Shown piece by piece: positions 48,697 through 57,573 of a stretch of DNA of 64,000 bases. Position numbers and translations under genes: made by a program. The DNA lies in assembly GCF_001421535.1 (NCBI RefSeq), contig NZ_LMKN01000001.1, positions 558,001-622,000 on the forward strand. Reading direction: 5' to 3'. The notes beneath the pieces were generated by a model. It had not been told where the DNA came from. It made no database searches and saw only the letters and a list, made by a program, of their open reading frames with translations. The stretch comes from Sphingomonas sp. Leaf20 (lineage in GTDB: Bacteria; Pseudomonadota; Alphaproteobacteria; Sphingomonadales; Sphingomonadaceae). The stretch's first letter is position 1, and every line of letters starts with the position of its first letter.

Positions 48697-49437
48697 ATGC
48701 AGGATATACGGAACATCGTCGTTCTGACGGGCGCGGGCATCTCCGCGGAGAGCGGGATCGCGACGTTCCGCGGGCCGGGCGGCTTATGGGAAGGCCACCG
48801 AGTGGAGGACGTGTGCACGCCCGAGGCGCTCGCGGCGGATCCGGAACTGGTGCACCGCTTCTACGATCTGCGGCGCGCGGCGCTGGCGGCGGTCGAGCCG
48901 AACGCAGCGCATCACGCGCTCGCGCGGCTGGATGCAGCGTGGGCGGGCGAATTGCTGATCGTCACGCAGAATGTCGATGACCTGCATGAGCGCGCAGGGG
49001 CGACGCGGATGCTGCATATGCATGGCGAGTTGCTGTCGGCGCTGTGTGCGGTGTGTGGCGCGCGGGAGGACTGGGCCGGGAGCTTGCCGGAAGGATCGGT
49101 GTGCGGCGCGTGCGGCACGGCGGCGTTGCGGCCGGACATCGTGTTCTTCGGCGAGATGCCGTACCAGATGGAGCGGATCGAGGCGGCGCTGGCGCGTTGC
49201 GATCTGTTCGTGTCGATCGGGACGTCGGGCGCGGTGTATCCGGCGGCGGGGTTCGTGCAGACCGCAGTGTATCACGGCGCCGCGACGCTCGAGCTCAACC
49301 TCGATCCGTCGATGGGGAGCGTGTTCTTCGAGGAAACGCGGATCGGGGCCGCGGGGGTGCTGGTGCCGGATTGGGTGGAGGGGATTTTATCTTCCACCCC
49401 GGCGGAAGCCGGGGCCCAGGTGAGAAGGCCTGAGTAA
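48697..49437 (+). CDS. cobB: Class III sirtuin, NAD-dependent protein deacylase
   Basis: Removes acetyl or succinyl groups from protein lysines using NAD. The product is 246 aa. NAD motif TGAGISAESGIATFRG (11-26), TQNVDDLHERAG, catalytic H109 (MLHMHGEL) and a structural zinc site with C117, C120, C136 and C139. Y56 and R59 (FYDLRR) are the Y-x-x-R pair that gives class III sirtuins desuccinylase/demalonylase activity. The last residues (STPAEAGAQ) are encoded by a family B repeat. Confidence 0.95.
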   Translation: MQDIRNIVVLTGAGISAESGIATFRGPGGLWEGHRVEDVCTPEALAADPELVHRFYDLRRAALAAVEPNAAHHALARLDAAWAGELLIVTQNVDDLHERAGATRMLHMHGELLSALCAVCGAREDWAGSLPEGSVCGACGTAALRPDIVFFGEMPYQMERIEAALARCDLFVSIGTSGAVYPAAGFVQTAVYHGAATLELNLDPSMGSVFFEETRIGAAGVLVPDWVEGILSSTPAEAGAQVRRPE

Positions 49438-49498
49438 CGGAGGGCTGCCCGTCGTAACGACCGTCCCCCAACTGGGCCCCGGCCTACGCCGGGGTAGT
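49394..49498. repeat. Family B intergenic palindrome
   Basis: CCACCCCGGCGGAAGCCGGGG left arm and the inverse GGCCCCGGCCTACGCCGGGGTAG right arm. The left arm lies inside the 3' end of the sirtuin gene. Confidence 0.9.
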
Positions 49499-49540
49499 GC
49501 TGGGTGGGGGTGTATTGGCGCTGACCGAGCGCGCAAGGTT

Positions 49541-49592
49541 GTTCTCCCGCGAAGGCGGGAGCCCAGACTGGGCCCCCGCCTTCGCGGGGGAA
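49541..49592. repeat. Short inverted repeat next to the family B element
   Basis: CTCCCGCGAAGGCGGGAG followed by CCCCCGCCTTCGCGGGGG: two adjacent hairpins that also pair with each other, between the convergent cobB and era genes. Confidence 0.75.
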
Positions 49593-49619
49593 CAGGTAGG
49601 GCGAGTAGCGGACTGGTGG

Positions 49620-50576
49620 TCAGTCGACCCAGTCGAGACCGATGTCGCGGTAGACTTCGCGGTCTTCGTCCCAGCCGGGTTTGACCTTCACATGCAGGTA
49701 GAGGTGGACGGGCTTGCCGGTGATGCTGGCGAGTTCGATGCGTGAGCGGGCACCGATTTCCTTGATACGGACGCCGCCCTTGCCGAGCACGATCGCGCGC
49801 TGCGTCGGGCGTTCGACGAGAATCTGCTGGTGGATTTCCAACGACCCGTCCTGGCGCTCGATATACTGCTCGGTCTCGATCGTGCTCGCATAAGGGAGCT
49901 CGGCGTGGAGCTGGAGATAGAGCTGCTCGCGCGTCACTTCGGACGCGAGCGCGCGCTCGGTCGAGTCGGAGACCTGGTCTTCGGGATAATGCCACGGGCC
50001 TTCGGGCATCGCCTTGGCGAGCTGCGTCTTGAAGTGCGCAAGGCCGTCGCCGGTGCCCGCGCTGATGAAGAACGTCTCGGCGAAGGGGAGCAGCGCGTTC
50101 AGCTTCTCCGCGTGGATCAGCAGCTTGGTCTTGTCGGCGAGATCGACCTTGTTGAGGATCAGCCAGATCGGTTCGGTACGGCCGACCAGCGACTCGACGA
50201 TTCCCGTGACCTTGCCGCCGATCCCGCCCTTGGCGTCGACCACCAGCGCGATGATGTCCGAGCCTTCCGCGCCACCCCAGGCGGCGGCGACCATCGCGCG
50301 GTCGAAGCGGCGCTTGGGCTCGAAGATGCCGGGGGTGTCGACGAGCAGGATCTGCGTGTCGCCTTCGATCGCGACGCCCATCAGCTTGGCGCGCGTGGTC
50401 TGCGCCTTGGGGCTGACGATCGCCACCTTCTGGCCGACGAGCGCGTTGACGAGCGTCGACTTGCCGGCGTTCGGCGCGCCGACGATGGCGACGAGGCCGC
50501 AATGCTTGGGGGTCGCCGATTGGGGGGCGGAAGTCTCAGGAATGGTAGGTTCGGTCACGCAGGTTCTTTTCGGCAT
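49620..50576 (-). CDS. era: GTPase Era
   Basis: Essential GTPase that binds the 3' end of 16S rRNA and monitors 30S maturation. The product is 318 aa. G1 is GAPNAGKSTL, followed by SPKAQTTRAKLMG (G2), DTPGIF (G3) and NKVD (G4). The C-terminal KH domain contains GKGGVRIKEIGARSR. ATG at 50576 is used; a GTG at 50558 would remove six residues and neither has a strong ribosome site. It follows rnc on the same strand with a repeat in between. Era recognises the same 16S tail to which the 45-kb micro-ORF leader is complementary. Confidence 0.97.
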   Translation of the reverse strand: MPKRTCVTEPTIPETSAPQSATPKHCGLVAIVGAPNAGKSTLVNALVGQKVAIVSPKAQTTRAKLMGVAIEGDTQILLVDTPGIFEPKRRFDRAMVAAAWGGAEGSDIIALVVDAKGGIGGKVTGIVESLVGRTEPIWLILNKVDLADKTKLLIHAEKLNALLPFAETFFISAGTGDGLAHFKTQLAKAMPEGPWHYPEDQVSDSTERALASEVTREQLYLQLHAELPYASTIETEQYIERQDGSLEIHQQILVERPTQRAIVLGKGGVRIKEIGARSRIELASITGKPVHLYLHVKVKPGWDEDREVYRDIGLDWVD

Positions 50577-50640
50577 CGGGATATTCGGCGCCGCTCATAC
50601 AGATAAAACGCGCGGCCGTCATTCCCGCACCCGCCGCATC

Positions 50641-50723
50641 CGTCATCCTGACGAAAGTCAGGATCCAGGGTCACGCAGGCTGTCGCTCTTGGCTCTGGAT
50701 CCTGACGTTCGTCAGGATGACGG
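50641..50723. repeat. Family A intergenic palindrome
   Basis: Standard arms CGTCATCCTGACGAAAGTC and the inverse ending GGATGACGG, between rnc and era within the same operon. Confidence 0.92.
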
Positions 50724-50734
50724 AGAGGTGCGGG

Positions 50735-51397
50735 TCAGCCGAGCTTTTCCAACAGCGCCTTGGCGGCCGCGGTTTCGGCTTCCTGTTTGCTGGAGCCCAT
50801 GGCGGTCGCCTCCGCGAGCTTGCCGATCGAGACGAGGATCGTGAATTTGGGGGCGTGGCCGGGGCCGGAGCGTTCGACGACGGTGTATTCGGGGGGCTTG
50901 CGGTTGTGCGCGGCGGCCCATTCCTGGAGCGCGGACTTGGGGTGCTGCGGGGCCTTGGCGCCTGCTTGCACCCTGTCCCCCCACGCGCCGCGGACGAAGG
51001 CGCGCGCGGCGTCGAGGCCGGCTTCCTGATACCAGGCGCCGATCAGCGCCTCCATGACATCGCCGAGCACATTGTCGCTGTCGCTCGCGCCGTCGTCGCG
51101 CGCCTGCTTGCCGAGTTTCAGATGCGCGCGGACGCCGAGTTCGCGGGCGACGTCGGCGCAGACCGGGCCGGTGACGAGCGCGTTGAGGCGCTTCGACAGC
51201 GAGCCTTCGGGGTCGGTGGCGAACAGTTCGTACAGCCATTCGGCGATGATGAGGCCGAGGACGCGATCGCCGAGGAATTCGAGTCGCTCGTAGTTCGCCG
51301 CGGCCTGGCTGCCGTGCGTCAGTGCGCGCTCATAGGGCGCGAGGTTTGTCGGTGTGCGGCCGAAGAGCGTCTTCAGCCAGCCGGCGAGGTCGCTCAA
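50735..51397 (-). CDS. rnc: Ribonuclease III
   Basis: Endonuclease cutting double-stranded RNA in rRNA and mRNA processing. The product is 220 aa. The catalytic signature is ERLEFLGDRVLGL, with the second acidic site in NVLGDVMEALIGAWY. The double-stranded RNA-binding domain is at about 150-217 (PKSALQEWAAA ... GSSKQEAETAAAKALLEKL). The start is a TTG (MSDLAGWLKTLFG) that overlaps the lepB stop (TTGA) and has GGGGAAGG in front, so translation is coupled. A long frame open further upstream belongs to lepB antiframe. Confidence 0.95.
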   Translation of the reverse strand: MSDLAGWLKTLFGRTPTNLAPYERALTHGSQAAANYERLEFLGDRVLGLIIAEWLYELFATDPEGSLSKRLNALVTGPVCADVARELGVRAHLKLGKQARDDGASDSDNVLGDVMEALIGAWYQEAGLDAARAFVRGAWGDRVQAGAKAPQHPKSALQEWAAAHNRKPPEYTVVERSGPGHAPKFTILVSIGKLAEATAMGSSKQEAETAAAKALLEKLG

Positions 51398-52203
51398 AAG
51401 CCTTCCCCGATCCGGCTCCAGCGCGCGGCGCTGACCCAGGTCCAGGGCTTCAGCCATTCGGCGTTGCCGTCGGTCGAGAAGAAGCTGACGACCGCCTTGC
51501 CCTCGACATTCTCGAGCGGGACGTAGCCCATGCCGCTCGGCGCGGGGAAGCGGCTGTCGCCGCTGTCGTCGCGATTGTCGCCCATCACGAAGATATGACC
51601 CGCGGGGATCGTGTAGAGCCCGGTATCGTCGCGGTCGGGGAGTTGCGCCTGATCGAGCACCTCGTAGCTGCGGCCACCCGGCAGCGTTTCGCGGAAGCGC
51701 GGGTAGCGGCAGATCTGGACGTTGGCGACGACGTCGACGAACGGCGCGCCGCATTTCTCGGCGTCGAAATTGGCGGTCAGCGGGATCGTGAAGTCGGCGA
51801 TGCGGAGCTTCGGGATCGGCTTGCCGTTGAGATAGACGACGCCCTGCCGCATCTGGACAGTCTCGCCGGGCAGGCCGATCACGCGCTTGATGACGTCGTG
51901 ATCGAGCACTTCGGGCGCGCGGAAGACGACGACGTCGCCGCGCGTCGGCGTGCTGCCGAAGATACGGCCGGGAATCAGCGGCACCCCACCCGGCAGCGAC
52001 CAGCGCGAATAGCCGTAATTCCACTTCGACACGAAGAGATAGTCGCCGATCAGCAGCCGCGGCAGCATCGATTCGGACGGGATGCTGAACGGCGCGAAGA
52101 TGAAGCTGCGCAGGATCAGCACGACCACCGCCAGCTTCAAAAGGAAGCGGAACGTCTCTGCAGTTTCGGAGCGCACCGGTTTGGTCTTCGTGTCTTTTGC
52201 CAT
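51394..52203 (-). CDS. lepB: Signal peptidase I
   Basis: Inner-membrane serine-lysine protease removing signal peptides from exported proteins. The product is 269 aa. A single N-terminal membrane segment (LLKLAVVVLILRSFIFAPF) precedes the nucleophile in IPSESMLP; the catalytic lysine lies in DVIKRVIGLPGE; MGDNRDDSGDSR is the family box. It is first gene of lepB-rnc-era, the classic arrangement. Confidence 0.97.
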   Translation of the reverse strand: MAKDTKTKPVRSETAETFRFLLKLAVVVLILRSFIFAPFSIPSESMLPRLLIGDYLFVSKWNYGYSRWSLPGGVPLIPGRIFGSTPTRGDVVVFRAPEVLDHDVIKRVIGLPGETVQMRQGVVYLNGKPIPKLRIADFTIPLTANFDAEKCGAPFVDVVANVQICRYPRFRETLPGGRSYEVLDQAQLPDRDDTGLYTIPAGHIFVMGDNRDDSGDSRFPAPSGMGYVPLENVEGKAVVSFFSTDGNAEWLKPWTWVSAARWSRIGEGF

Positions 52204-52328
52204 GCTCGCGGGTTTGCTCAACCGGCGCGTGTCGTCAAGCGCATGCAGGATACCGAACGCCGAAAGACCGTTGTCGCGGTCTCGCGCTTGCAGCATGACC
52301 GGCGCGCACGTCTATTCGGAGAAGTAGC

Positions 52329-53819
52329 ATGACCGCCGACTGGTCCAAGATCGAAGCCCTGCCCGCCACCACGCTGACCGACCTGTTCGCGCAGGATTCG
52401 GAGCGCCTCTCGAAGCTGAGCCTCGACGTCGCGGGTATCCATTTCGACTGGTCTAAGACGCATCTCACGACCGACATGGTCGCCGCGTTCGAGCAGATGG
52501 CCAAGGCGCAGGACCTGGCGGGCAAGCGCCAGGCGCTGTTCTCGGGCGAGGTCGTCAACGTCACCGAGGGCCGCGCGGTCGAGCACACCGCCGAGCGCGG
52601 CGAGGGCAAGCCCGAGAGCGTCGCGATCGCGCAGGCGAGCCACCAGCGGATGCGCACGCTGATCGACGCGATCGAGGCGGATGCGCTGGGGCCGGTGCGG
52701 CATATCCTGCACGTCGGGATCGGCGGGTCGGCGCTGGGGCCGCAGTTGCTGGTCGACTCGCTCGGGCGTGACGACAAGCGCTATGATGTCGGGATCGTCG
52801 CCAATGTCGACGGCGTCGCGCTGGAGGACGTGTTCGAACGCTTCGATCCCGCCGCGACGTTGCTGGTGGTCGCGTCGAAGACCTTCACCACGACCGAAAC
52901 GCTGATGAACGCCGAAGCCGCGCTGCAGTGGATGACCGAGCATAATGTCGAGGATCCGTATGGGCGCGTGATCGCGCTGACCGCGGCGCCCGAAAAGGCG
53001 ATGGAATGGGGCGTCGACGAGACGCGCATCCTGCCGTTCGCCGAGAGCGTCGGCGGGCGCTATTCGCTGTGGTCGACGATCGGGTTCCCGGCCGCGATCG
53101 CGCTCGGCTGGGACCGGTTCGAGGAGCTGCTCGAGGGGGCGGCCGAGATGGATCGCCATTTCCGCCTCGCCGCGCTGCACGAGAATGCGCCCGCGCTCGC
53201 CGCGTTTGCCGACCTCTATTACACGCAGATCCGCCATGCCGAGACGCGTGCGACCTTTGCCTATGACGAGCGGTTGCGGTTGCTGCCGAGCTATCTCCAG
53301 CAGCTGGAGATGGAGTCGAACGGCAAGTCGGTGACCGCGGACGGCGAGCCGCTCGGGCGGCCGTCGGCGGCGATCACCTGGGGTGGGGTCGGCACCGAGG
53401 CGCAGCACGCGGTGTTCCAGCTGCTCCACCAGGGCACGCATCTGGTGCCGGTCGAGTTCGTCGCGTCGATCGAGGCCGGCGACACGCTGCCCGAGGAGCA
53501 TCACAAGGCGCTGTTGCTCAACGCGTTCGCCCAGGGTGCGGCGTTGATGGCGGGCAAGCAGGTCGAGGATCCGGCGCGGAGTTATTCGGGTGATCGGCCG
53601 TCTTCAACGCTGCTGCTCGACGATCTGGATGCGCGCACGCTGGGGGCGCTGATCGCGTTCTACGAGCACCGCGTGTTCGTGAACGGCGTGCTGCTGGGGA
53701 TCAACTCGTTCGACCAGTTCGGGGTGGAGCTGGGCAAGGAGATGGCGAAGGCGGCGGAGAAGGGTGGACAGACGTTCGATCCTTCGACGGATGACCTGAT
53801 CAAGCGCGCGTTTGGGTAA
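52329..53819 (+). CDS. pgi: Glucose-6-phosphate isomerase
   Basis: Interconverts glucose-6-phosphate and fructose-6-phosphate. The product is 496 aa, with GGAGAAG before the ATG. Substrate-binding motifs: HVGIGGSALGPQLLVDSLG, VASKTFTTTETLMNAEAAL, GGRYSLWSTIGFPAAIALG, and the terminal NGVLLGINSFDQFGVELGKEMA. Divergent from lepB. Confidence 0.97.
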   Translation: MTADWSKIEALPATTLTDLFAQDSERLSKLSLDVAGIHFDWSKTHLTTDMVAAFEQMAKAQDLAGKRQALFSGEVVNVTEGRAVEHTAERGEGKPESVAIAQASHQRMRTLIDAIEADALGPVRHILHVGIGGSALGPQLLVDSLGRDDKRYDVGIVANVDGVALEDVFERFDPAATLLVVASKTFTTTETLMNAEAALQWMTEHNVEDPYGRVIALTAAPEKAMEWGVDETRILPFAESVGGRYSLWSTIGFPAAIALGWDRFEELLEGAAEMDRHFRLAALHENAPALAAFADLYYTQIRHAETRATFAYDERLRLLPSYLQQLEMESNGKSVTADGEPLGRPSAAITWGGVGTEAQHAVFQLLHQGTHLVPVEFVASIEAGDTLPEEHHKALLLNAFAQGAALMAGKQVEDPARSYSGDRPSSTLLLDDLDARTLGALIAFYEHRVFVNGVLLGINSFDQFGVELGKEMAKAAEKGGQTFDPSTDDLIKRAFG

Positions 53820-53860
53820 GCTGGGCTCGGGGGAACGCGCTTCCCCCAACCTCAACCTGC

Positions 53861-53953
53861 ACCACCCCGGCGAAGGCCGGGGTCCAATTGGGCGAACCGT
53901 GGTTTCCCAAACGACCCCCCTCCCAATTGGGCCCCGGCCTTCGCCGGGGTGGT
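53861..53953. repeat. Family B intergenic palindrome
   Basis: ACCACCCCGGCGAAGGCC arm and the inverse GGCCTTCGCCGGGGTGGTGG arm joined through CAATTGG pairs, between pgi and the DUF4174 gene. Confidence 0.92.
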
Positions 53954-53993
53954 GGCTGAGGGAGCGCGAGCGAACCTGCCGCGTTACATCTTC

Positions 53994-54371
53994 ATGTCGA
54001 TGCTCTTAGCCGCCGCGCTCGCCGCCTCCCCCACTCTCGCGCAGATGCGATGGGACCGCCGCGTGCTGATCGTCGCGGCACCCTCCGCGCAGGACCCGGC
54101 GCTCGCCGAGCAGCGCCGCCTTCTTGGCAGCTGGACCGCAAAATGCGACGACCGCGACCTCACCATAGTCGAGGTCATCGGCGACCAGGTCCGCGGGGCC
54201 GGCGACACCGCCCCCGCACTGCGCCGCAAGTTCCGCCTTCCGGCCGCCTTTACCGCGATCCTGATCGGCAAGGACGGCGGTGAGAAACTGCGCAGCGCAC
54301 ACCCCTTCCCCACCGCCGTGCTGGAGCAGACGATCGACGTGATGCCGATGCGCAAAGCCGGCCATCGATAG
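53994..54371 (+). CDS. DUF4174 domain exported protein
   Basis: A 125-aa protein with signal peptide MSMLLAAALAASPTLAQ. The body (RVLIVAAPSAQDPALAEQRRLLGSW...LTIVEVIGDQV...FTAILIGKDGGEKLRS) matches DUF4174, a thioredoxin-like fold without the CxxC active site. Function unknown. The start could equally be ATG at 54000. It precedes gor in the same direction, 106 bp apart. Confidence 0.78.
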   Translation: MSMLLAAALAASPTLAQMRWDRRVLIVAAPSAQDPALAEQRRLLGSWTAKCDDRDLTIVEVIGDQVRGAGDTAPALRRKFRLPAAFTAILIGKDGGEKLRSAHPFPTAVLEQTIDVMPMRKAGHR

Positions 54372-54477
54372 AGCCGGCCGATCAGCCTGATCGCCGCGCC
54401 GGGCTTGTCCGCGCATCCCCCCTGCCCCAGATGGCACCCAAAGCCGCAGCGCGGCGGCGCGACGACAAGGATAGCCC

Positions 54478-55833
54478 GTGACCGATACCCAATTCGACTA
54501 TGACCTCTTCGTCATCGGCGCCGGCTCGGGCGGTACGCGTGCGTCGCGCGTCGCCGCTGCACACGGCGCGCGCGTCGCGGTCGCCGAGGAATATCGCGTC
54601 GGGGGCACCTGCGTCATCCGCGGCTGCGTACCCAAGAAGCTGCTGATCTACGGCGCGCATTTCGCCGAGGATCTGAAGGACGCCAAGCGCTTCGGCTGGC
54701 AGGTGCCCGACGACTGCGCGTTCAGCTGGCCGACGCTGCGTGACAACGTCATGGAGGAGGTCGACCGGATCAACGGCGCCTATACCCAGACGCTCGAGAA
54801 CAACCATGTCGACATCATCCACCAACGCGCGGTGGTCTCGGGCCCCAACGAGGTGACGCTCGCCGACGGCAGCAAAAAGACCGCCGCGAAGATCCTGATC
54901 GCGGTCGGCGCGCACCCGCTGGTGCCCGACTGCCCCGGTGCCGAGCACGGCATCACGTCGAACGAAGTGTTCCATCTCGACGCCGTGCCGAAGCGCGTGC
55001 TGATCGCGGGCGCGGGGTATATCGCCAACGAGTTCGCAGGCATCTTCCACCAGTTCGGCGCACACGTCACGCTGATCAACCGCACCGACGTGATCCTGCG
55101 CGGCTATGACGAATCGATCCGCGACCGGCTGCTCCAGATCTCGATGAGCAAGGGAATCGACTTCCGCTTCAACGCGGCGTTCGAGGGGATCGACAAGGGC
55201 GAGGATGGCTGCCTGACCGTACACACGAGCGGGCACGAGCCGATCGTCGTCGATCTTGTGATGTTCGCGACCGGCCGCCTGCCCAACACCAAGGGGCTCG
55301 GGCTCGAGACCGCAGGCGTCGAGCTCGACGCGGCGGGCGCGGTGGTGGTCGACGACGACAACAAGTCGAGCTGCGACAGCATCTTCGCGGTCGGTGACGT
55401 CACCAACCGCATCCAGCTGACCCCCGTCGCGATCCGCGAGGGGCAGGCGTTCGCTGACACCTTCTTCGGCAACAAGCCGACGCGCGTCGACTACGCGAAC
55501 GTCCCCGCCGCGGTGTTCAGCCACCCGCCGATGGCCGGCGTCGGCATGACCGAATCGCAGGCGAAGCAGGCGCTGGGCTCGGTGAAGGTCTACACGTCGG
55601 ACTTCCGGCCGATGAAGAACGTGCTCGCGGGGCGCAACGAGCGGTCGCTGTACAAGATGATCTGCGACGGCGAGACCGACCGTGTGGTCGGCATCCACAT
55701 GATCGGCCCCGACTGCCCCGAGATCCTGCAATCCGCCGCGGTCGCGGTGAAGGCCGGGCTCACGAAGGCCGATTTCGACGCGACGGTGGCGCTGCATCCG
55801 ACGATGGCGGAAGAGCTCGTGCTGATGAAATAG
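54478..55833 (+). CDS. gor: Glutathione reductase
   Basis: FAD enzyme reducing oxidised glutathione with NADPH. The product is 451 aa. FAD motif DLFVIGAGSGGTRASRVAA; redox-active disulfide GGTCVIRGCVPKK; NADPH motif VLIAGAGYIANEFAGIF; catalytic His region TVALHPTMAEELVLMK at the end. The GTG start is preceded by AAGGA. Partners GshB in the same window. The stop lies two bases from the convergent enoyl-CoA hydratase stop. Confidence 0.96.
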   Translation: MTDTQFDYDLFVIGAGSGGTRASRVAAAHGARVAVAEEYRVGGTCVIRGCVPKKLLIYGAHFAEDLKDAKRFGWQVPDDCAFSWPTLRDNVMEEVDRINGAYTQTLENNHVDIIHQRAVVSGPNEVTLADGSKKTAAKILIAVGAHPLVPDCPGAEHGITSNEVFHLDAVPKRVLIAGAGYIANEFAGIFHQFGAHVTLINRTDVILRGYDESIRDRLLQISMSKGIDFRFNAAFEGIDKGEDGCLTVHTSGHEPIVVDLVMFATGRLPNTKGLGLETAGVELDAAGAVVVDDDNKSSCDSIFAVGDVTNRIQLTPVAIREGQAFADTFFGNKPTRVDYANVPAAVFSHPPMAGVGMTESQAKQALGSVKVYTSDFRPMKNVLAGRNERSLYKMICDGETDRVVGIHMIGPDCPEILQSAAVAVKAGLTKADFDATVALHPTMAEELVLMK

Positions 55834-55835
55834 CC

Positions 55836-56618
55836 CTAGTCGACAAACACCGCGGCGCGTTTTTCGATGTTGGCGCGGACCTGTTCGACCTGGTTGGGCT
55901 TGCGCATCACCCGCCCCTGCGCGTCGCTTTCGGCGCGCAGGATCGCCGCCGAGTCCGCATCCGCGGCGAGCGTGTAAAGCGCCTTCGACCCCCGGATCGC
56001 CTGCGGGTTCTTTGCGGCGATCACGCGCGCCATCGTCATCGCGGCGGCATGCGGATTCTCGTCGAGCCGCGTGACGAAGCCGTGGTGCAGCGCCTCTGCC
56101 CCGTCGAATTCGCGCGCGGTGTAGGTCAGTTCGCGCAGCACGTCGTCGCGTGCAAGCGTGCGCCACAAAGCGATCCCCGCCATGTCGGGCACCAGCCCCC
56201 AATGCGTCTCGCGGATCGCGAACCGGGCCTGCGGGTGCGCGATGCGGATATCGGCGCCCGACATGATCTGGAACCCGCCGCCGAACGCGACGCCGTGGAC
56301 CGCGGCGATCACCGGCATCGGCAGCGTGCGCCAGCCCCAGGCGACCTGCTGCACCAGATTGGCGTCGCCATACGTCCGGTCGTCGAGCGAAAGCCCCGAC
56401 CCGCCGCCCGCCATCGACGCCATGTCGAGCCCCGCGCAGAACGCCCGCCCCTCGCCCGACAGCACGACAACGCGCACCTCGGCCATCCCCGCCAGCCGGT
56501 CGATCGCGGCGGCGATTCCCGCGAACATCGCCGGGTCGATCGCATTCATCTTGTCCGCGCGATTGAGGCGGACATCGGCGATCCCGTCCGAAACGGCGAT
56601 GGTGACCCGGTCGTTCAT
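55836..56618 (-). CDS. Enoyl-CoA hydratase/isomerase (crotonase) family protein
   Basis: A 260-aa acyl-CoA enzyme. The oxyanion-hole motifs are present (VVLSGEGRAFCAGLDMASMAG and AAVHGVAFGGGFQIMSGADIRIAH). One acidic residue expected for a hydratase is replaced in this stretch, and the second region reads ETHWGLVPDMAG, so the specific reaction (hydratase, isomerase or hydrolase) is open. The RBS AGAGAGGA supports the start MNDRVT. Divergent from the thioesterase pair, a combination typical of acyl-CoA metabolism. Confidence 0.88.
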   Translation of the reverse strand: MNDRVTIAVSDGIADVRLNRADKMNAIDPAMFAGIAAAIDRLAGMAEVRVVVLSGEGRAFCAGLDMASMAGGGSGLSLDDRTYGDANLVQQVAWGWRTLPMPVIAAVHGVAFGGGFQIMSGADIRIAHPQARFAIRETHWGLVPDMAGIALWRTLARDDVLRELTYTAREFDGAEALHHGFVTRLDENPHAAAMTMARVIAAKNPQAIRGSKALYTLAADADSAAILRAESDAQGRVMRKPNQVEQVRANIEKRAAVFVD

Positions 56619-56716
56619 GGCGATCCTCTCTCCTGATCTCGTTGTACACGATGCTAGCCCCGCCCCGCAGGTGCGGCAATGTTGCGCGGCGGTCGGTGGC
56701 GTGTAGAGGTCGGGAC

Positions 56717-57139
56717 ATGGACGGGTTCGATGCACAGCGATTTTCGAAGCATGGGTTTGGCGGGCACGGCGCCGCGCTCGGCATGCGCTATCATGCGCAT
56801 GGCGCGGACTGGGCAGAGCTCGCTTTGCCCTATGATCCAAAGCTTGTCGGCGATCCGTCGAGCGGCGTGATCGCGTCGGGGCCGATCATCACGATGATGG
56901 ACATGGCGACGAGTCTCGCGATCTGGATCAAGCGCAACGCGTTCGTGCCGCATGCGACGCTCGATCTGCGCGTCGATTACCTGCGCCCGGCGACGCCCGA
57001 CAAGACGGTGATCGGCCGCGGCGAATGTTATCGCCTGACGCGGTCGATCGCGTTCGTACGCGGACAGGCGCATGACGGCGACCCCGATGATCCGCTCGCG
57101 CATGTCGCGGGGACGTTCATGGTGCTCGGAACATGGTGA
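56717..57139 (+). CDS. Hotdog-fold PaaI family thioesterase (first of pair)
   Basis: A 140-aa acyl-CoA thioesterase homologue. The PaaI-type motif SSGVIASGPIITMMDMATSLAIWI contains an Asp-bearing active-site helix, and LDLRVDYLRPATPDKTVIGRGE is the conserved strand. GAGG lies eight bases before the ATG. It overlaps the next gene by seven bases. Substrate unknown. Confidence 0.85.
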   Translation: MDGFDAQRFSKHGFGGHGAALGMRYHAHGADWAELALPYDPKLVGDPSSGVIASGPIITMMDMATSLAIWIKRNAFVPHATLDLRVDYLRPATPDKTVIGRGECYRLTRSIAFVRGQAHDGDPDDPLAHVAGTFMVLGTW

Positions 57140-57534
57140 TCGGTCTTCCCCCCTATGCGGCGATCCTCGGCGTCGCGATCGAAGCCGAGGACGGCGCGCC
57201 GCCGATCCTGGTCATGCCGTTCGCCAACGACGTGGTCGGCCGCCCCGGCTTCCTCCATGGCGGCGCGATTTCCGGGTTGCTCGAAGTGGCGGCGATCGCC
57301 GCGCTGTACCATGCGCTCAATGCCGAGGGCGGCGATGGCGCCTCCGCACGCATCAAGCCGGTCAACGTCACGGTCGATTTCATGCGCGGCGGGCGTGACA
57401 AGCCGACTCGGGCCGCCGGCGTGGTGACGCGGCTTGGCACGCGCGTCGCCAATGTCGAGGCGACCGCGTGGCAGGACGAACGCGACAAGCCGATCGCCGC
57501 TGCACGGATGAACTATCTGATCGTGCGGGATTGA
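57133..57534 (+). CDS. Hotdog-fold thioesterase (second of pair)
   Basis: A 133-aa protein. GRPGFLHGGAISGLLEVAAIAAL is the hotdog helix with HGG, the usual catalytic loop, and KPVNVTVDFMRGGRDKPTRAAG is the conserved strand. It starts inside the end of the first thioesterase gene, so the two are co-translated and probably form a heterodimeric enzyme, by analogy with double-hotdog proteins. Confidence 0.85.
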   Translation: MVIGLPPYAAILGVAIEAEDGAPPILVMPFANDVVGRPGFLHGGAISGLLEVAAIAALYHALNAEGGDGASARIKPVNVTVDFMRGGRDKPTRAAGVVTRLGTRVANVEATAWQDERDKPIAAARMNYLIVRD

Positions 57535-57566
57535 CCCCATCCCCCCGCGCGGCAGGGGGACGGGTC
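57533..57566. terminator. Bidirectional hairpin between thioesterase and sugar dehydrogenase genes
   Basis: GACCC/GGGTC and CCCCC/GGGGG stacked around a GC-rich loop, immediately after the thioesterase stop and just before the convergent stop. Confidence 0.6.
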
Positions 57567-57573
57567 CACCATT

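Noticed and set aside
54382..56784. 800-codon frame antisense to gor and overlapping the crotonase gene
   Set aside because: Explained by the gor and crotonase genes with all key motifs intact; the antisense translation has no domain.
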